Positions 19,886-29,065 of a DNA stretch of 60,731 nt are shown here, piece by piece. The translations under genes and the position numbers were made by a program. Under the pieces are notes generated by a model that saw nothing but the letters and a program-made list of their open reading frames with translations, searched no databases and had not been told where the DNA came from. Source of the DNA: Nitriliruptoraceae bacterium (GTDB taxonomy: Bacteria > Actinomycetota > Nitriliruptoria > Nitriliruptorales > Nitriliruptoraceae); assembly GCA_003561535.1 (NCBI GenBank), contig PWWI01000101.1:1-60731 (forward strand), given 5' to 3'. The stretch's first letter is position 1. Each line of letters starts with the position of its first letter.

Positions 19886-21379
19886 TCACAGCTCACCGCG
19901 ACCGAGCAGCGTGCGGACCTGCACCGCCCGCTCCCGGAGTTCGTCGAGGTCGGTCAGCCGGTCGAGGGTGTGGAACTGTCGCCCCATCCGGTGGTTGCCC
20001 GCGAGCACCTCCCGGTTGCGGTCGAGCACGTCCCAGTACAGGGTGCTGAAGGGGCAGGCATCCTCGCCGACCCGTTCCGACCGGTCGTACCGGCAGCCGC
20101 CGCAGTGGTCGCTCATCCGGTCGATGTAGGCGCCACCGGAGACGTAGGGCTTGGTCGACATCCTGCCCCCGTCGGCGAAGGTGCCCATGCCGATGACGTT
20201 GGGCACCATCACCCACTCGTAGGCGTCGATGAAGGCCCCCTGCATCCAGGCGGTGAGGGCTTTCGGGTCCACGCCGGCGCTGGTGGCCAGGTTGGCGAGC
20301 ACCATCAGCCGCTGGATGTGATGGGCGTAGGCGTGGTCGTGGATCGAACGGACCGTGTCGGCCACGCAGGCCATGTCGGTGTCGGCTTCGCCGGTGAAGG
20401 CCGGTGGGACCTCCAGGTCGGCACCGAGGTGGTTGGCCTCCAGCCACCCCGGCATCCACCGGTGGTAGACGCCCCAGATGAACTCGCGCCAGCCGAGGAT
20501 CTGCCGGATGAAGCCCTCGACCGCGTTGATCGGTGCCCGGCCGTCGTGGTAGGCCGACTCCGCGGCCTCGATCACCTCGCGCGGGTGCAGCAGGCCGAGG
20601 TTGAGGGCGTGGGAGAGCAGGGAGTGGTTGAGCGACCAGGCCCCGGTGACCATCGCATCCTGGTGGTCGCCGAAGCCGGGCAGCGCGTGGTCGACGAAGT
20701 GGCGGAGCCTGGCCAGCGCCCGCCGCCGGGTGGTCGCCCAGGTGCCGTCGGGTGGCGCACCGTAGAGCCCGTCGGGCAGCCAGTGCTCGAGCGTGTCCCG
20801 GTCGATCTCGTCGAGCTCGGAACGCACCGGTCGCGGTGCGCCTGCGGCCAGCTCGCCGGTGGGCGGCTCACGGTTGTCGTGGTCGTAGTTCCACCGCCCA
20901 CCCACCGGCTCCTCACCGTCCATCAGCACGCCGGTCTCGCGACGCCGCCACCGGTAGAAGTCCTCCATCTTGACCCGCTCACGGTCCCCTGCCCAGTCCG
21001 CGAAGTCCCGCCAGTGGCACAGGAAGTGGTCGTTGTCCACCACCTCGATGTCGAGGTCGTCCAGCAGTCGCCGTCCGGGCAGGCTGGCGGGCTCCATGGC
21101 CCGGACCTCGCCCGGCGCGTGCTCGGCGAGGTGGGCCTCGAACCCGGCCCGCAGGCTGTCAGCCCGGCGCAGATCGACCTCGTAGCCACGGTGCTCGAGT
21201 TCGGCGGCGAAGTGGCGCATCGCCGAGACGACGAGGTGGGCCTTCTGGACGTGCCAGCGCCGCTCGGTGAGCTTGGCCGTGCTGACCACCAGCAGCACCC
21301 GGGTGTCGTCGGGAGAGGTCCCGCGCAGGTGGGCGAGGTCGACGTTCAACTGGTCGCCCCACACCCACACCGTGCGCAT
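19886..21379 (-). CDS. Cryptochrome/photolyase family protein, FeS-BCP type (deoxyribodipyrimidine photolyase-related)
   Basis: RTVWVWGDQLN; WMQGAFIDAYEWVMVPNVIGMGTFADGG; C-terminal cysteines CGGCRYDRSERVGEDACPF. Confidence 0.92.
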   Translation of the reverse strand: MRTVWVWGDQLNVDLAHLRGTSPDDTRVLLVVSTAKLTERRWHVQKAHLVVSAMRHFAAELEHRGYEVDLRRADSLRAGFEAHLAEHAPGEVRAMEPASLPGRRLLDDLDIEVVDNDHFLCHWRDFADWAGDRERVKMEDFYRWRRRETGVLMDGEEPVGGRWNYDHDNREPPTGELAAGAPRPVRSELDEIDRDTLEHWLPDGLYGAPPDGTWATTRRRALARLRHFVDHALPGFGDHQDAMVTGAWSLNHSLLSHALNLGLLHPREVIEAAESAYHDGRAPINAVEGFIRQILGWREFIWGVYHRWMPGWLEANHLGADLEVPPAFTGEADTDMACVADTVRSIHDHAYAHHIQRLMVLANLATSAGVDPKALTAWMQGAFIDAYEWVMVPNVIGMGTFADGGRMSTKPYVSGGAYIDRMSDHCGGCRYDRSERVGEDACPFSTLYWDVLDRNREVLAGNHRMGRQFHTLDRLTDLDELRERAVQVRTLLGRGEL

Positions 21380-21753
21380 CGTCACTCCTTCACCGCCGTG
21401 AACGGCTTCGGAGCTCTCATCGCGGCCGGACGGTGGCCGCGAAGCGGGTCCGGCCCGGCGACCTGTGCCCCCTGCGAGCTCGATCTCTCCGTGCGGCCGT
21501 CCATATCACGTCTGCGCTCATACGAACGCGGTGCGCGGTGGGTACACGCATCCAGCGACGGGGGAGCTGCCCTGTTGCACGGATGCGGCGACCGCAGCTA
21601 GGGCCAGGATGCCCCCCTTGACAGGGCCCTGCGGCCCAGCTCGGATGGGGCCGGTCGGGTCGTGGGACCTTCGGCAGCCCGTCGGGGTCGAAGGCCGGTG
21701 TGCGGTGGTGGAGGCCCGCACCAGTGTCCGGCCACGTCCGGTGAGTCCAAGGC

Positions 21754-21769
21754 GTGACCCGAGCGTCAC
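21754..21769. promoter_or_regulatory. Candidate operator: inverted repeat GTGAC-N6-GTCAC upstream of lctP
   Basis: Direct reading GTGACCCGAGCGTCAC, 45 bp upstream of the lctP GTG. Confidence 0.35.
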
Positions 21770-21814
21770 ACGGGTGGGAGCGCGCCGGAGCCAGCCGCAA
21801 CAGGGAGCCGTACC

Positions 21815-23638
21815 GTGGAGAACCTCGCCGTCCTGAGCCTGCTCGCCTTCCTACCGATCCTGACGATCGGTGTGCTCATGGTCGGCTTCCGATGGCCCGC
21901 TCGGGACGGCATGGCCGTCGGGTTCATCGTCACCGCCGTGGTCGCGTGGCTGGTGTGGGACGTGGAGCCCATCGCGATCGCTGCCTCGGTGATCGAGGGG
22001 CTCGGCATCTCCCTCGACATCCTCTACATCGTGTTCGGGGCGCTGCTGCTGCTCGCCACCCTGAACGCCTCCGGAGCGATGCAATCGATCCGGGCGGGCT
22101 TCACCCGCATCAGCCCGGACCGGCGGGTCCAGGCGGTGATCATCGCCTGGCTGTTCGGCTCCTTCATCGAGGGCGCCTCGGGCTTCGGGACCCCGGCTGC
22201 GGTCGCCGCGCCGCTGCTGCTGGCGCTGGGCTTCCCTGCCATGGCGGCGGTGATGTGCGGTCTGATCATCCAGTCCACGCCGGTGACCTTCGGGGCACTG
22301 GGCACGCCGATCATCATCGGGGTCAACCGCGGCTTGACCGGGACCGCGGCCGAGGACGCCATCACCGCCACCGGCACCCTGGACGCCTACCTCGGCGACG
22401 TCGCCCTGCAGGCGGCGACGGTCCACGGGGTCGTCGGCATGCTGGTCCCGCTGTTCATGGTCGGGCTGCTCACCCGCTTCTTCGGCCCGAACAAGCGCTT
22501 CAGCGAGGGCCTGGCGATCTGGCCCTTCGCGCTGTTCGCCGCTGCCGCCATGATCGTGCCCTACTGGGTGACCGCCTGGCTGCTCGGCCCGGAGTTCCCG
22601 TCGCTGTTCGGTGGCCTCATCGGCCTGGCGATCGTGATCACCGCCACCCGGAAGGGCTTCCTGCAACCCGAGGAGCCCTGGGACTTCGCGCCCCGCGAGA
22701 CCTGGCTCGACAGCTGGATGGGCGACCTCTCCCCCGACGACGCCGCGCCCCGTCAGGTCATCGGCACCGCCCGCGCCTGGGCGCCCTACGGCGTGCTGGC
22801 GGCCATCCTGGTCATCACCCGCATCCCGGAACTGGGCATCCAGTCCGTCCTGCAGGGCGTCAACCCGACCTGGGAGAACATCTTCGGTCAGGGTCTGAAC
22901 GCCGGCTTCCAGTTCCTCTACCTCCCCGGCTTCGTGTTCCTCATGGCCGTGCTGGTCAGCTACCCGCTGCACAGGATGAAGGGCTCGGAGATCGCGCTGG
23001 CCTGGCGCACCGCCGGCAGGCAGATGGTCAAGGCCGCCCCGGCCATGCTGATCGCGGTGCCGCTGGGGCGCATCTTCATCAACTCCGGGACCGACTTCTC
23101 CACCGGCGACCTGGCCTCCATGCCCCTGACCCTGGCCGAGGGTGCGGCCACCGCGGTGGGCTCGGCCTGGCCGTTGGTGGCGCCCGTGGTGGGCGCGCTC
23201 GGCGCCTTCGCCGCCGGGTCGAACACCATCAGCAACATCATGTTCTCGCAGTTCCAGTTCGCCACCGCCGAGGGCATCGGTGTCGCCACCGTCCCGGTGG
23301 TCGCGGCCCAGGCCGTCGGCGGCGCGGCCGGCAACATGCTCACCGTCCACAACGTGGTGGCCGCCGCGGCGACGGTCGGACTGGTGGGTCGCGAGGGCGA
23401 CCTGATGCGCAAGGTCGCCATCCCGTGCGCCTACTACCTGCTGGCGGCCGGCACCTTCACCTACCTGGTGGTCTGGGGCATCGGGGCGAACGCAGGCACC
23501 GTCATGCTGGCCCTGCTCCTGCTGGCCGCGGCGGCCCTGCTGGTCGCGGCGGCACGGGAACGCAAGCAGCCGCTCGAGCCCGATGCGTCACCGCCCACCC
23601 CGGTGGAGCGACCCCACGCGGACATGGACGAGTCGTGA
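21815..23638 (+). CDS. lctP: L-lactate permease family transporter
   Basis: FGSFIEGASGFGTPAAVAAPLLLALGFPA; many TM segments; FAAGSNTISNIMFSQFQF. Confidence 0.95.
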   Translation: MENLAVLSLLAFLPILTIGVLMVGFRWPARDGMAVGFIVTAVVAWLVWDVEPIAIAASVIEGLGISLDILYIVFGALLLLATLNASGAMQSIRAGFTRISPDRRVQAVIIAWLFGSFIEGASGFGTPAAVAAPLLLALGFPAMAAVMCGLIIQSTPVTFGALGTPIIIGVNRGLTGTAAEDAITATGTLDAYLGDVALQAATVHGVVGMLVPLFMVGLLTRFFGPNKRFSEGLAIWPFALFAAAAMIVPYWVTAWLLGPEFPSLFGGLIGLAIVITATRKGFLQPEEPWDFAPRETWLDSWMGDLSPDDAAPRQVIGTARAWAPYGVLAAILVITRIPELGIQSVLQGVNPTWENIFGQGLNAGFQFLYLPGFVFLMAVLVSYPLHRMKGSEIALAWRTAGRQMVKAAPAMLIAVPLGRIFINSGTDFSTGDLASMPLTLAEGAATAVGSAWPLVAPVVGALGAFAAGSNTISNIMFSQFQFATAEGIGVATVPVVAAQAVGGAAGNMLTVHNVVAAAATVGLVGREGDLMRKVAIPCAYYLLAAGTFTYLVVWGIGANAGTVMLALLLLAAAALLVAAARERKQPLEPDASPPTPVERPHADMDES

Positions 23639-23764
23639 CCGCGCTGAGCGCCGTGTGCCGAGCGCGGTGCTCGGTGCGGGAGGGCGTCGGCACCCGAGCG
23701 GGTGCCCGCGCCGAGGCCTAGGGTGCCCGACACCCCGCTGAGGGGTCGGCTGGGAGGCAGCATC

Positions 23765-24364
23765 ATGACCGACCGAACCGCGCACGACACGCCGGTGGCC
23801 GCGAGCCCGCAGCGACAGCTGCTGCGGACCCGGGTCGAGGCGGCCGCGAGCACCTACCAAGAGGTCGACGGCTGGGAGCAGGTGTCGGCCCACGCAGCCG
23901 CCCACGGCGACCGGGTCGCCATCGCCCCGAGCCTCCACGCGGCACAGCCCGCCCTGGCCGCCAGCCTCGAGGCCCACGGCTGCACGGCCGTGGTCCCCGG
24001 TACCGACGACCCGGCCGCCGACGTCGCCGACGTCCCCGTGGCGATCGTCGCCGGGGTCCTCGCGGTGGCCGAGACCGGCAGCGTGCTGGTCTCCGAGCAC
24101 GAGCTCGCCGACCGGGTGGTCACCATGCTGTGCAAGCGACTGCTGCAGGTCGTGGACGCCGCCGACGTCGTCGACCGGCTCGAGGACGCGGCCGTCTGGC
24201 TCGCGGCACGGGGTGGACGGGCCGGGTTCGCATCGCTGATGACCGGGCCCTCGCGCACCGCCGACATCGAGCGCAGCCTGACCATCGGTGTCCAGGGCCC
24301 CGACGAGGTGGACGTGTTCGTCCTCGTCGGTACCGATGCCGCGACCGAGGAGTCGACGACATGA
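23765..24364 (+). CDS. lutC: LUD-domain protein, LutC-like
   Basis: VAIVAGVLAVAETGSVLVSEHELADRVVTMLC...GPSRTADIERSLTIGVQGPDEVDVFVL. Confidence 0.9.
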   Translation: MTDRTAHDTPVAASPQRQLLRTRVEAAASTYQEVDGWEQVSAHAAAHGDRVAIAPSLHAAQPALAASLEAHGCTAVVPGTDDPAADVADVPVAIVAGVLAVAETGSVLVSEHELADRVVTMLCKRLLQVVDAADVVDRLEDAAVWLAARGGRAGFASLMTGPSRTADIERSLTIGVQGPDEVDVFVLVGTDAATEESTT

Positions 24365-26574
24365 GCGTGATCCGGTCCTTCGGAGAACGGTACGCCACCG
24401 CCCTGGCAGATCCGGACGTCCGGGCTGGGCTGACCGCCTTCCAACGCGGGTGGCGGGTCAGCCGCGACGCGGCCATCGCCGAGCTCGAGGCGCAGGAGGG
24501 CCGCAGCTTCGACGAGCTGCGAGCTGAGCTGGCGGCCATCAAGGACGGGGTGCTGGCCGACTGGGAACCCCACCTCGACACCTTCACCGCCAACGCCACG
24601 GCGGCGGGCGCCGAGGTGGTCCGCGTCGCCACACCGGGTGAGGCCAACGCGCTGATCACCGAGCGGATGCAGGCCGCCGGCGCGGACCTGATGGTCAAGG
24701 GCAAGTCGATGGTCTCCGAGGAGATGGGCCTGAACAGCCACCTCGAGGCCGCCGGCATGACCCCGGTGGAGACCGACCTCGGGGAGTGGATCCTGCAGCT
24801 GGCGGAGGAGACGCCCTCGCACCTGGTCATGCCGGCGATCCACAAGCGCAAGGAGGTGATCGCCGAGCTGTTCGAGCGCGTGCTCGAGCGGCCCTTCCCC
24901 CCCGACGACATCGACCGCATGGTCAAGGCGGCCCGCACCGAACTCCGTGAGCGCTTCCTGGCCAGCAGCGTCGGGCTGTCGGGTGCCAACGCGCTCATCA
25001 CCGAGGGCGGCTCGATCCTGCTGGTGTGCAACGAGGGCAACAACCGCATGTCGGTGGCCCTGCCGAAGCTGCACGTGGTCACCGCAGGGATCGAGAAGCT
25101 GCTCCCCACCTACGCCGACGCGATGAAGCAGGTCCGCCTCCTCGGCCGCTCGGCGACGGGGCAGCCCATCACCATCTACACCAACTTCCTCACCGGCCCC
25201 CGCCCGGGGCAGGAGCAGCTGATCGTGCTGCTCGACAACGGGCGGACCGCCATGGCCGAGGACCCGGATGTGGCAGCGGCGCTGCGCTGCATCCGGTGCG
25301 GTGCCTGTGCCGACGTCTGCCCCCCCTACGGGGTCGTCGGAGGGCACGCGTTCGGTCACGTCTACACCGGTGCGATCGGGCTGGTGAACACCAGCTTCCA
25401 CCACGGCATCGAGGCGGCGGCCGGGCCGCAGTCGTTGTGCGTGTCCTGCGGTGCGTGCGCCACCGTGTGTCCGGTGGAGATCCCGCTGCCCGTCCAGATC
25501 CTGGAGATCCGCGAGAACGTGGCACGGTCCGGGGAGTCGGGCACCGCCGGGAGGGTGACGCGGCTGGCGCTGCGGGCCTTCCAGCACCCCACGCTGGTGG
25601 ACCTCGGGCTCCGCGCCGTCGGGGTGGCGACCACGCCGCTGCGCCGTGACGGGGTGACCGCCCTGCCCTCGGCGCTGACCGCACGTGGTCCGCTGGCGGA
25701 GCGCATCGGCTGGCGCACCCCGCCAGCCGTCCCGGCGCGCCCGGCCCGGGACACGCTGCGTCACGGCCGCCTGGAGGAGCCACCACGGCTCGCCGAGCAG
25801 CCCCTGGCGGGCCGCAAGGTGCAGCTGTTCCTGCAGTGCGTGTCGGATCGCATGGCACCCGACATCCCCATCGCGGCGGCGAAGCTGCTGCGGGCAGCGG
25901 GGGCGCAGGTCACCGTCCCCCGGGACCAGCACTGCTGCGGCCTGCCGGCCTACGACAGCGGCGAACAGGACACGGCACGGTCGATGGTGCGCCAGACGAT
26001 GGCGGCGCTGGCCGACGGCGCGGACGTCGTCACGCCCGCGTCGTCCTGCCTGGCGATGATCGGTCACGACGCTCCGTACCTGCTGCGCGGCGACGTCGCC
26101 GAGGTGGAGCGCGCCCAGGAGCTCGCCGGGCGGACCTACGACCTGATCAGCTACCTCACCAGTGGTCCCGGGCGCCTGCCCGCCGGCAGCCTCGACGACG
26201 GCGACCGCACCCCGGTCACCGTGCACCGTTTCTGCCAGGCCTCGAACACCCTCGGCCGCACGGATGCCATCGAGTCCTTCCTCCGCGACGTCGCCGGGGC
26301 TCCCGTGGTGCCCCTCCCCGAGGCCAGCGAGTGCTGCGGCTTCGGCGGGTCCACCTCGGTGCGCAACCCGGAGCTGTCCTCAGGCATCCTCGACCGCAAG
26401 CTCGGCTGCGTCGACCGGACCGAGGCCTCGGTGCTGATCACCGACAACCCGGGCTGCATCCTGCACCTTCGCGGTGGTGTGCACGCCTCGGGACGTGAGG
26501 TGGAGGTGCTCCACCTGGCCGAGTACCTGGTGCGACGCCTACCAGGTGCCACCTCGACGGACCAGGAGCGCTGA
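24361..26574 (+). CDS. Fused LutB (LUD + 4Fe-4S) and LutA-like (two CCG domains) iron-sulfur lactate oxidation protein
   Basis: LutB part: MVKGKSMVSEEMGLN, CIRCGACADVCPPYGVVGGHAFGHVYTGAIG, CVSCGACATVCPVEIPLP; LutA part: QHCCGLPAYDSG and SECCGFGG. Confidence 0.92.
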   Translation: MSVIRSFGERYATALADPDVRAGLTAFQRGWRVSRDAAIAELEAQEGRSFDELRAELAAIKDGVLADWEPHLDTFTANATAAGAEVVRVATPGEANALITERMQAAGADLMVKGKSMVSEEMGLNSHLEAAGMTPVETDLGEWILQLAEETPSHLVMPAIHKRKEVIAELFERVLERPFPPDDIDRMVKAARTELRERFLASSVGLSGANALITEGGSILLVCNEGNNRMSVALPKLHVVTAGIEKLLPTYADAMKQVRLLGRSATGQPITIYTNFLTGPRPGQEQLIVLLDNGRTAMAEDPDVAAALRCIRCGACADVCPPYGVVGGHAFGHVYTGAIGLVNTSFHHGIEAAAGPQSLCVSCGACATVCPVEIPLPVQILEIRENVARSGESGTAGRVTRLALRAFQHPTLVDLGLRAVGVATTPLRRDGVTALPSALTARGPLAERIGWRTPPAVPARPARDTLRHGRLEEPPRLAEQPLAGRKVQLFLQCVSDRMAPDIPIAAAKLLRAAGAQVTVPRDQHCCGLPAYDSGEQDTARSMVRQTMAALADGADVVTPASSCLAMIGHDAPYLLRGDVAEVERAQELAGRTYDLISYLTSGPGRLPAGSLDDGDRTPVTVHRFCQASNTLGRTDAIESFLRDVAGAPVVPLPEASECCGFGGSTSVRNPELSSGILDRKLGCVDRTEASVLITDNPGCILHLRGGVHASGREVEVLHLAEYLVRRLPGATSTDQER

Positions 26575-28058
26575 TGCATCCGACCTCGGGCACACGTCCC
26601 CGACGCGACCTCCAACCGACCGCCGCCGAGTCGGCGTTGCTGACCGATCTCGGCCGCGTCCTGGGCGAGGACGGGCTGCGGACCTCGGCCCTGTCGCGTG
26701 CGACCTACCGGCGAGATGCGTCCTTCCTCAACGCCGATCCGCTGGCCATCGCGCTGCCGAGCACCCGCGAGCAGCTCGCGGCGGTGCTCAGGGCCTGCCG
26801 CGACCACGGGGTGCCCTTCACCCCCCGCGCGGCGGGAACGGGGCTGGCAGGTGGCGCCACCCCGACCGGCGTGGGCGGGGTCCGTCCGCTGGTGATCAGC
26901 GTCGCCCGGATGGACCGGCTGCTGGAGCTCGATGCGGCCAACCGCCGCGCCCACGTGGAACCCGGATTGGTCAACGCCCGGCTCGGTCGGGCCGCTGCGG
27001 CCCACGGTCTGCGGTTCGCCCCGGACCCAGCGAGCCAGATCGCCGCCACCCTCGGCGGCAACGTCGCGACCAACGCCGGCGGGATCCACGTGCTGACCTA
27101 CGGGGTGATGAGCCAACACGTGCTCGCCGTGGAGCTGATGGACGCCGACGGCGTCGTGCACCTGCTCGACGGCCGCCTGCCCGAGCAGGCCGGGCTCGAC
27201 CTGCGCGGCGTGAGCGTCGGCGGGGAGGGCACCCTCGGCATCGTGGTCGGCGCGTGGCTGCGCCTGCTGCCGGCCCCGCAGGCCATCGGCACCCTGCTCG
27301 CCGGCTTCCACACCCTCGAGGCGGCCGCGGCCACCGTCGGTGCCCTGGTCACCTCCGACCGGCTCCCCGACGCCGTCGAGCTCATGGACGCCCGCGCCAT
27401 CGCGCTGGTGGAGGACTACGCCCAGGCCGGCTACCCCACCGATGCCGCCGCGGTCCTGCTGCTGGAGTACGAGGGGCTGCCCGCCGGCGTCAGCGCCGGG
27501 GTCGACACCGCCGCACGAATGGCCGCCGAGCACGGCGCCACCCAGGTGGTGCGGGCCGCCGACGCCGGCCAGCGCGCCCGCATCTGGAAGGGCCGGAAGG
27601 CCGTCGCGGGCGCGATCGCCAAGCAGGCCCCCGACTTCTTCCTGCAGGACGTGGTCGTGCCGCGCTCCCGGCTCGGGGAGATGCTCGACGCCGTGGTCGC
27701 GATCGGGGAGCGCGAGAACCTGATCATCCTCAACGTCGTCCACGCCGGCGACGGCAACCTCCACCCCTTCGTGCTGTTCGACCGTCGGGAGGAGGGCGTG
27801 CTCGACCGGGTCTTCGCCGCCGGTCACGACATCGTGACCACCGCGCTGGCGCTGGACGGCACCGTGACCGGCGAGCACGGGGTCGGCATCGAGAAACGCG
27901 ACTTCCTGTCCCAGATCTACACCGAGGACGCCCTCGCCGTGCAGCAGGCCGTGCGAACTGCGATGGAGCCCTCGGGCCTGGCCAACCCGGACAAGGTGCT
28001 GCCGACCACCGTCGGCTGCCTGGAGGCCCGGATGGTGCCCGAGGGAGCGTGGGTATGA
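26574..28058 (+). CDS. glcD: FAD-linked oxidase, glycolate oxidase subunit GlcD family
   Basis: PRAAGTGLAGGATPTG; GGNVATNAGGIHVLTYG; VVHAGDGNLHPFVLFD; GTVTGEHGVGIEKR. Confidence 0.92.
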   Translation: MHPTSGTRPRRDLQPTAAESALLTDLGRVLGEDGLRTSALSRATYRRDASFLNADPLAIALPSTREQLAAVLRACRDHGVPFTPRAAGTGLAGGATPTGVGGVRPLVISVARMDRLLELDAANRRAHVEPGLVNARLGRAAAAHGLRFAPDPASQIAATLGGNVATNAGGIHVLTYGVMSQHVLAVELMDADGVVHLLDGRLPEQAGLDLRGVSVGGEGTLGIVVGAWLRLLPAPQAIGTLLAGFHTLEAAAATVGALVTSDRLPDAVELMDARAIALVEDYAQAGYPTDAAAVLLLEYEGLPAGVSAGVDTAARMAAEHGATQVVRAADAGQRARIWKGRKAVAGAIAKQAPDFFLQDVVVPRSRLGEMLDAVVAIGERENLIILNVVHAGDGNLHPFVLFDRREEGVLDRVFAAGHDIVTTALALDGTVTGEHGVGIEKRDFLSQIYTEDALAVQQAVRTAMEPSGLANPDKVLPTTVGCLEARMVPEGAWV

Positions 28059-29065
28059 GCGACGCGGCGACGATGACCACCGACCTCGCGCCGATCGTGG
28101 ACACCCTGGCGGCCGCCCAGCGTGCGCGCGGGCAGCTGGTGATCCGGGGCGGCGGCAGCGTGCTCGAGCGGCTCCCGCCGACCGACGCCGAGGTGCTGTC
28201 GACCGCCGAGCTCACCGGGGTCATCGACCACCGTCCCGAGGACCTCGTGATCACGGTGCGTGCCGGCACCCCGGTCGAGGAGCTGTCCGCGCTGTTGGCC
28301 ACCCACGGGCAGGAGTGCCCGATCGAGCCCCTCGCCGGTCATGGCTCCACGGTGGGAGGACGGCTGGCCACCGCGCTGGCGGGCCCCCGCCAGCTCCAGG
28401 CCGGACGCGTGCGGGACTGGGTGCTCAGGGTGCGGCTGGTCACCGGCGACGGACGGGTGGTCACCGCGGGAGGGGTGACGGTCAAGGACGTCACCGGCTA
28501 CGACCTGTGCCGCCTGGCGACCGGCTCCTGGGGCACCGTCGGGGTGATCGCGGAGGTGACGCTCAAGCTGCGCCCGATCCCGACCACGAGCGCGTGGTTC
28601 ACCACCGACCGGCCCGCGTCGCGCGTGCTGGCCGAGCTGTACCGGCCGGCAGCCGTCGTCAGCACGGACGAGGGGCTCTTCGTGCGGCTCGAGGAGCATC
28701 CCGACGACGTCGTGGCCCAGGCCGCGGCCGTCGGACTGGTAGCCGCCGTTGCGCCGACCCTGCCCACGACGGCGCGCGCTGCCGTCGACCCGTCCCGCCT
28801 CGCGGAGCTGACCTCGTGGGCGCAGGCAGCCGCGATCCCCTACGCCGGTTTCGTGGGCGTCGGCGTGTGTCTGCTCGACGGCGACCCCGACGCCCTGGTG
28901 GCCGCGGGTGCACGAGCAGCTGAGCTGGGCGGGCGCCTGCTGGTACTGGACGCCGGCGCGACGACGCTGCCGATGCGTCCCCCGCCTGAGGATCCGATGT
29001 CCGAGCGGGTCCGCGCTGCCCTCGACCCCCAGCAGATCCTGCTCGACGTCAGGCGGCCTCGATGA
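28055..29065 (+). CDS. glcE: FAD-binding glycolate oxidase subunit GlcE-like
   Basis: LVIRGGGS; GGVTVKDVTGYDLCRLATGSWGTVGVIAEVTLKLRPIP; ATGA overlap with glcD. Confidence 0.88.
   Translation: MSDAATMTTDLAPIVDTLAAAQRARGQLVIRGGGSVLERLPPTDAEVLSTAELTGVIDHRPEDLVITVRAGTPVEELSALLATHGQECPIEPLAGHGSTVGGRLATALAGPRQLQAGRVRDWVLRVRLVTGDGRVVTAGGVTVKDVTGYDLCRLATGSWGTVGVIAEVTLKLRPIPTTSAWFTTDRPASRVLAELYRPAAVVSTDEGLFVRLEEHPDDVVAQAAAVGLVAAVAPTLPTTARAAVDPSRLAELTSWAQAAAIPYAGFVGVGVCLLDGDPDALVAAGARAAELGGRLLVLDAGATTLPMRPPPEDPMSERVRAALDPQQILLDVRRPR

Noticed and set aside
19970-21601. 543-aa plus ORF opposite the photolyase
   Set aside because: Val/Gly/His-rich antisense translation, no domain
23854-26226. 790-aa minus-strand ORF opposite lutC/lutBA
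   Set aside because: Shadow ORF; the plus strand has clear FeS-protein motifs
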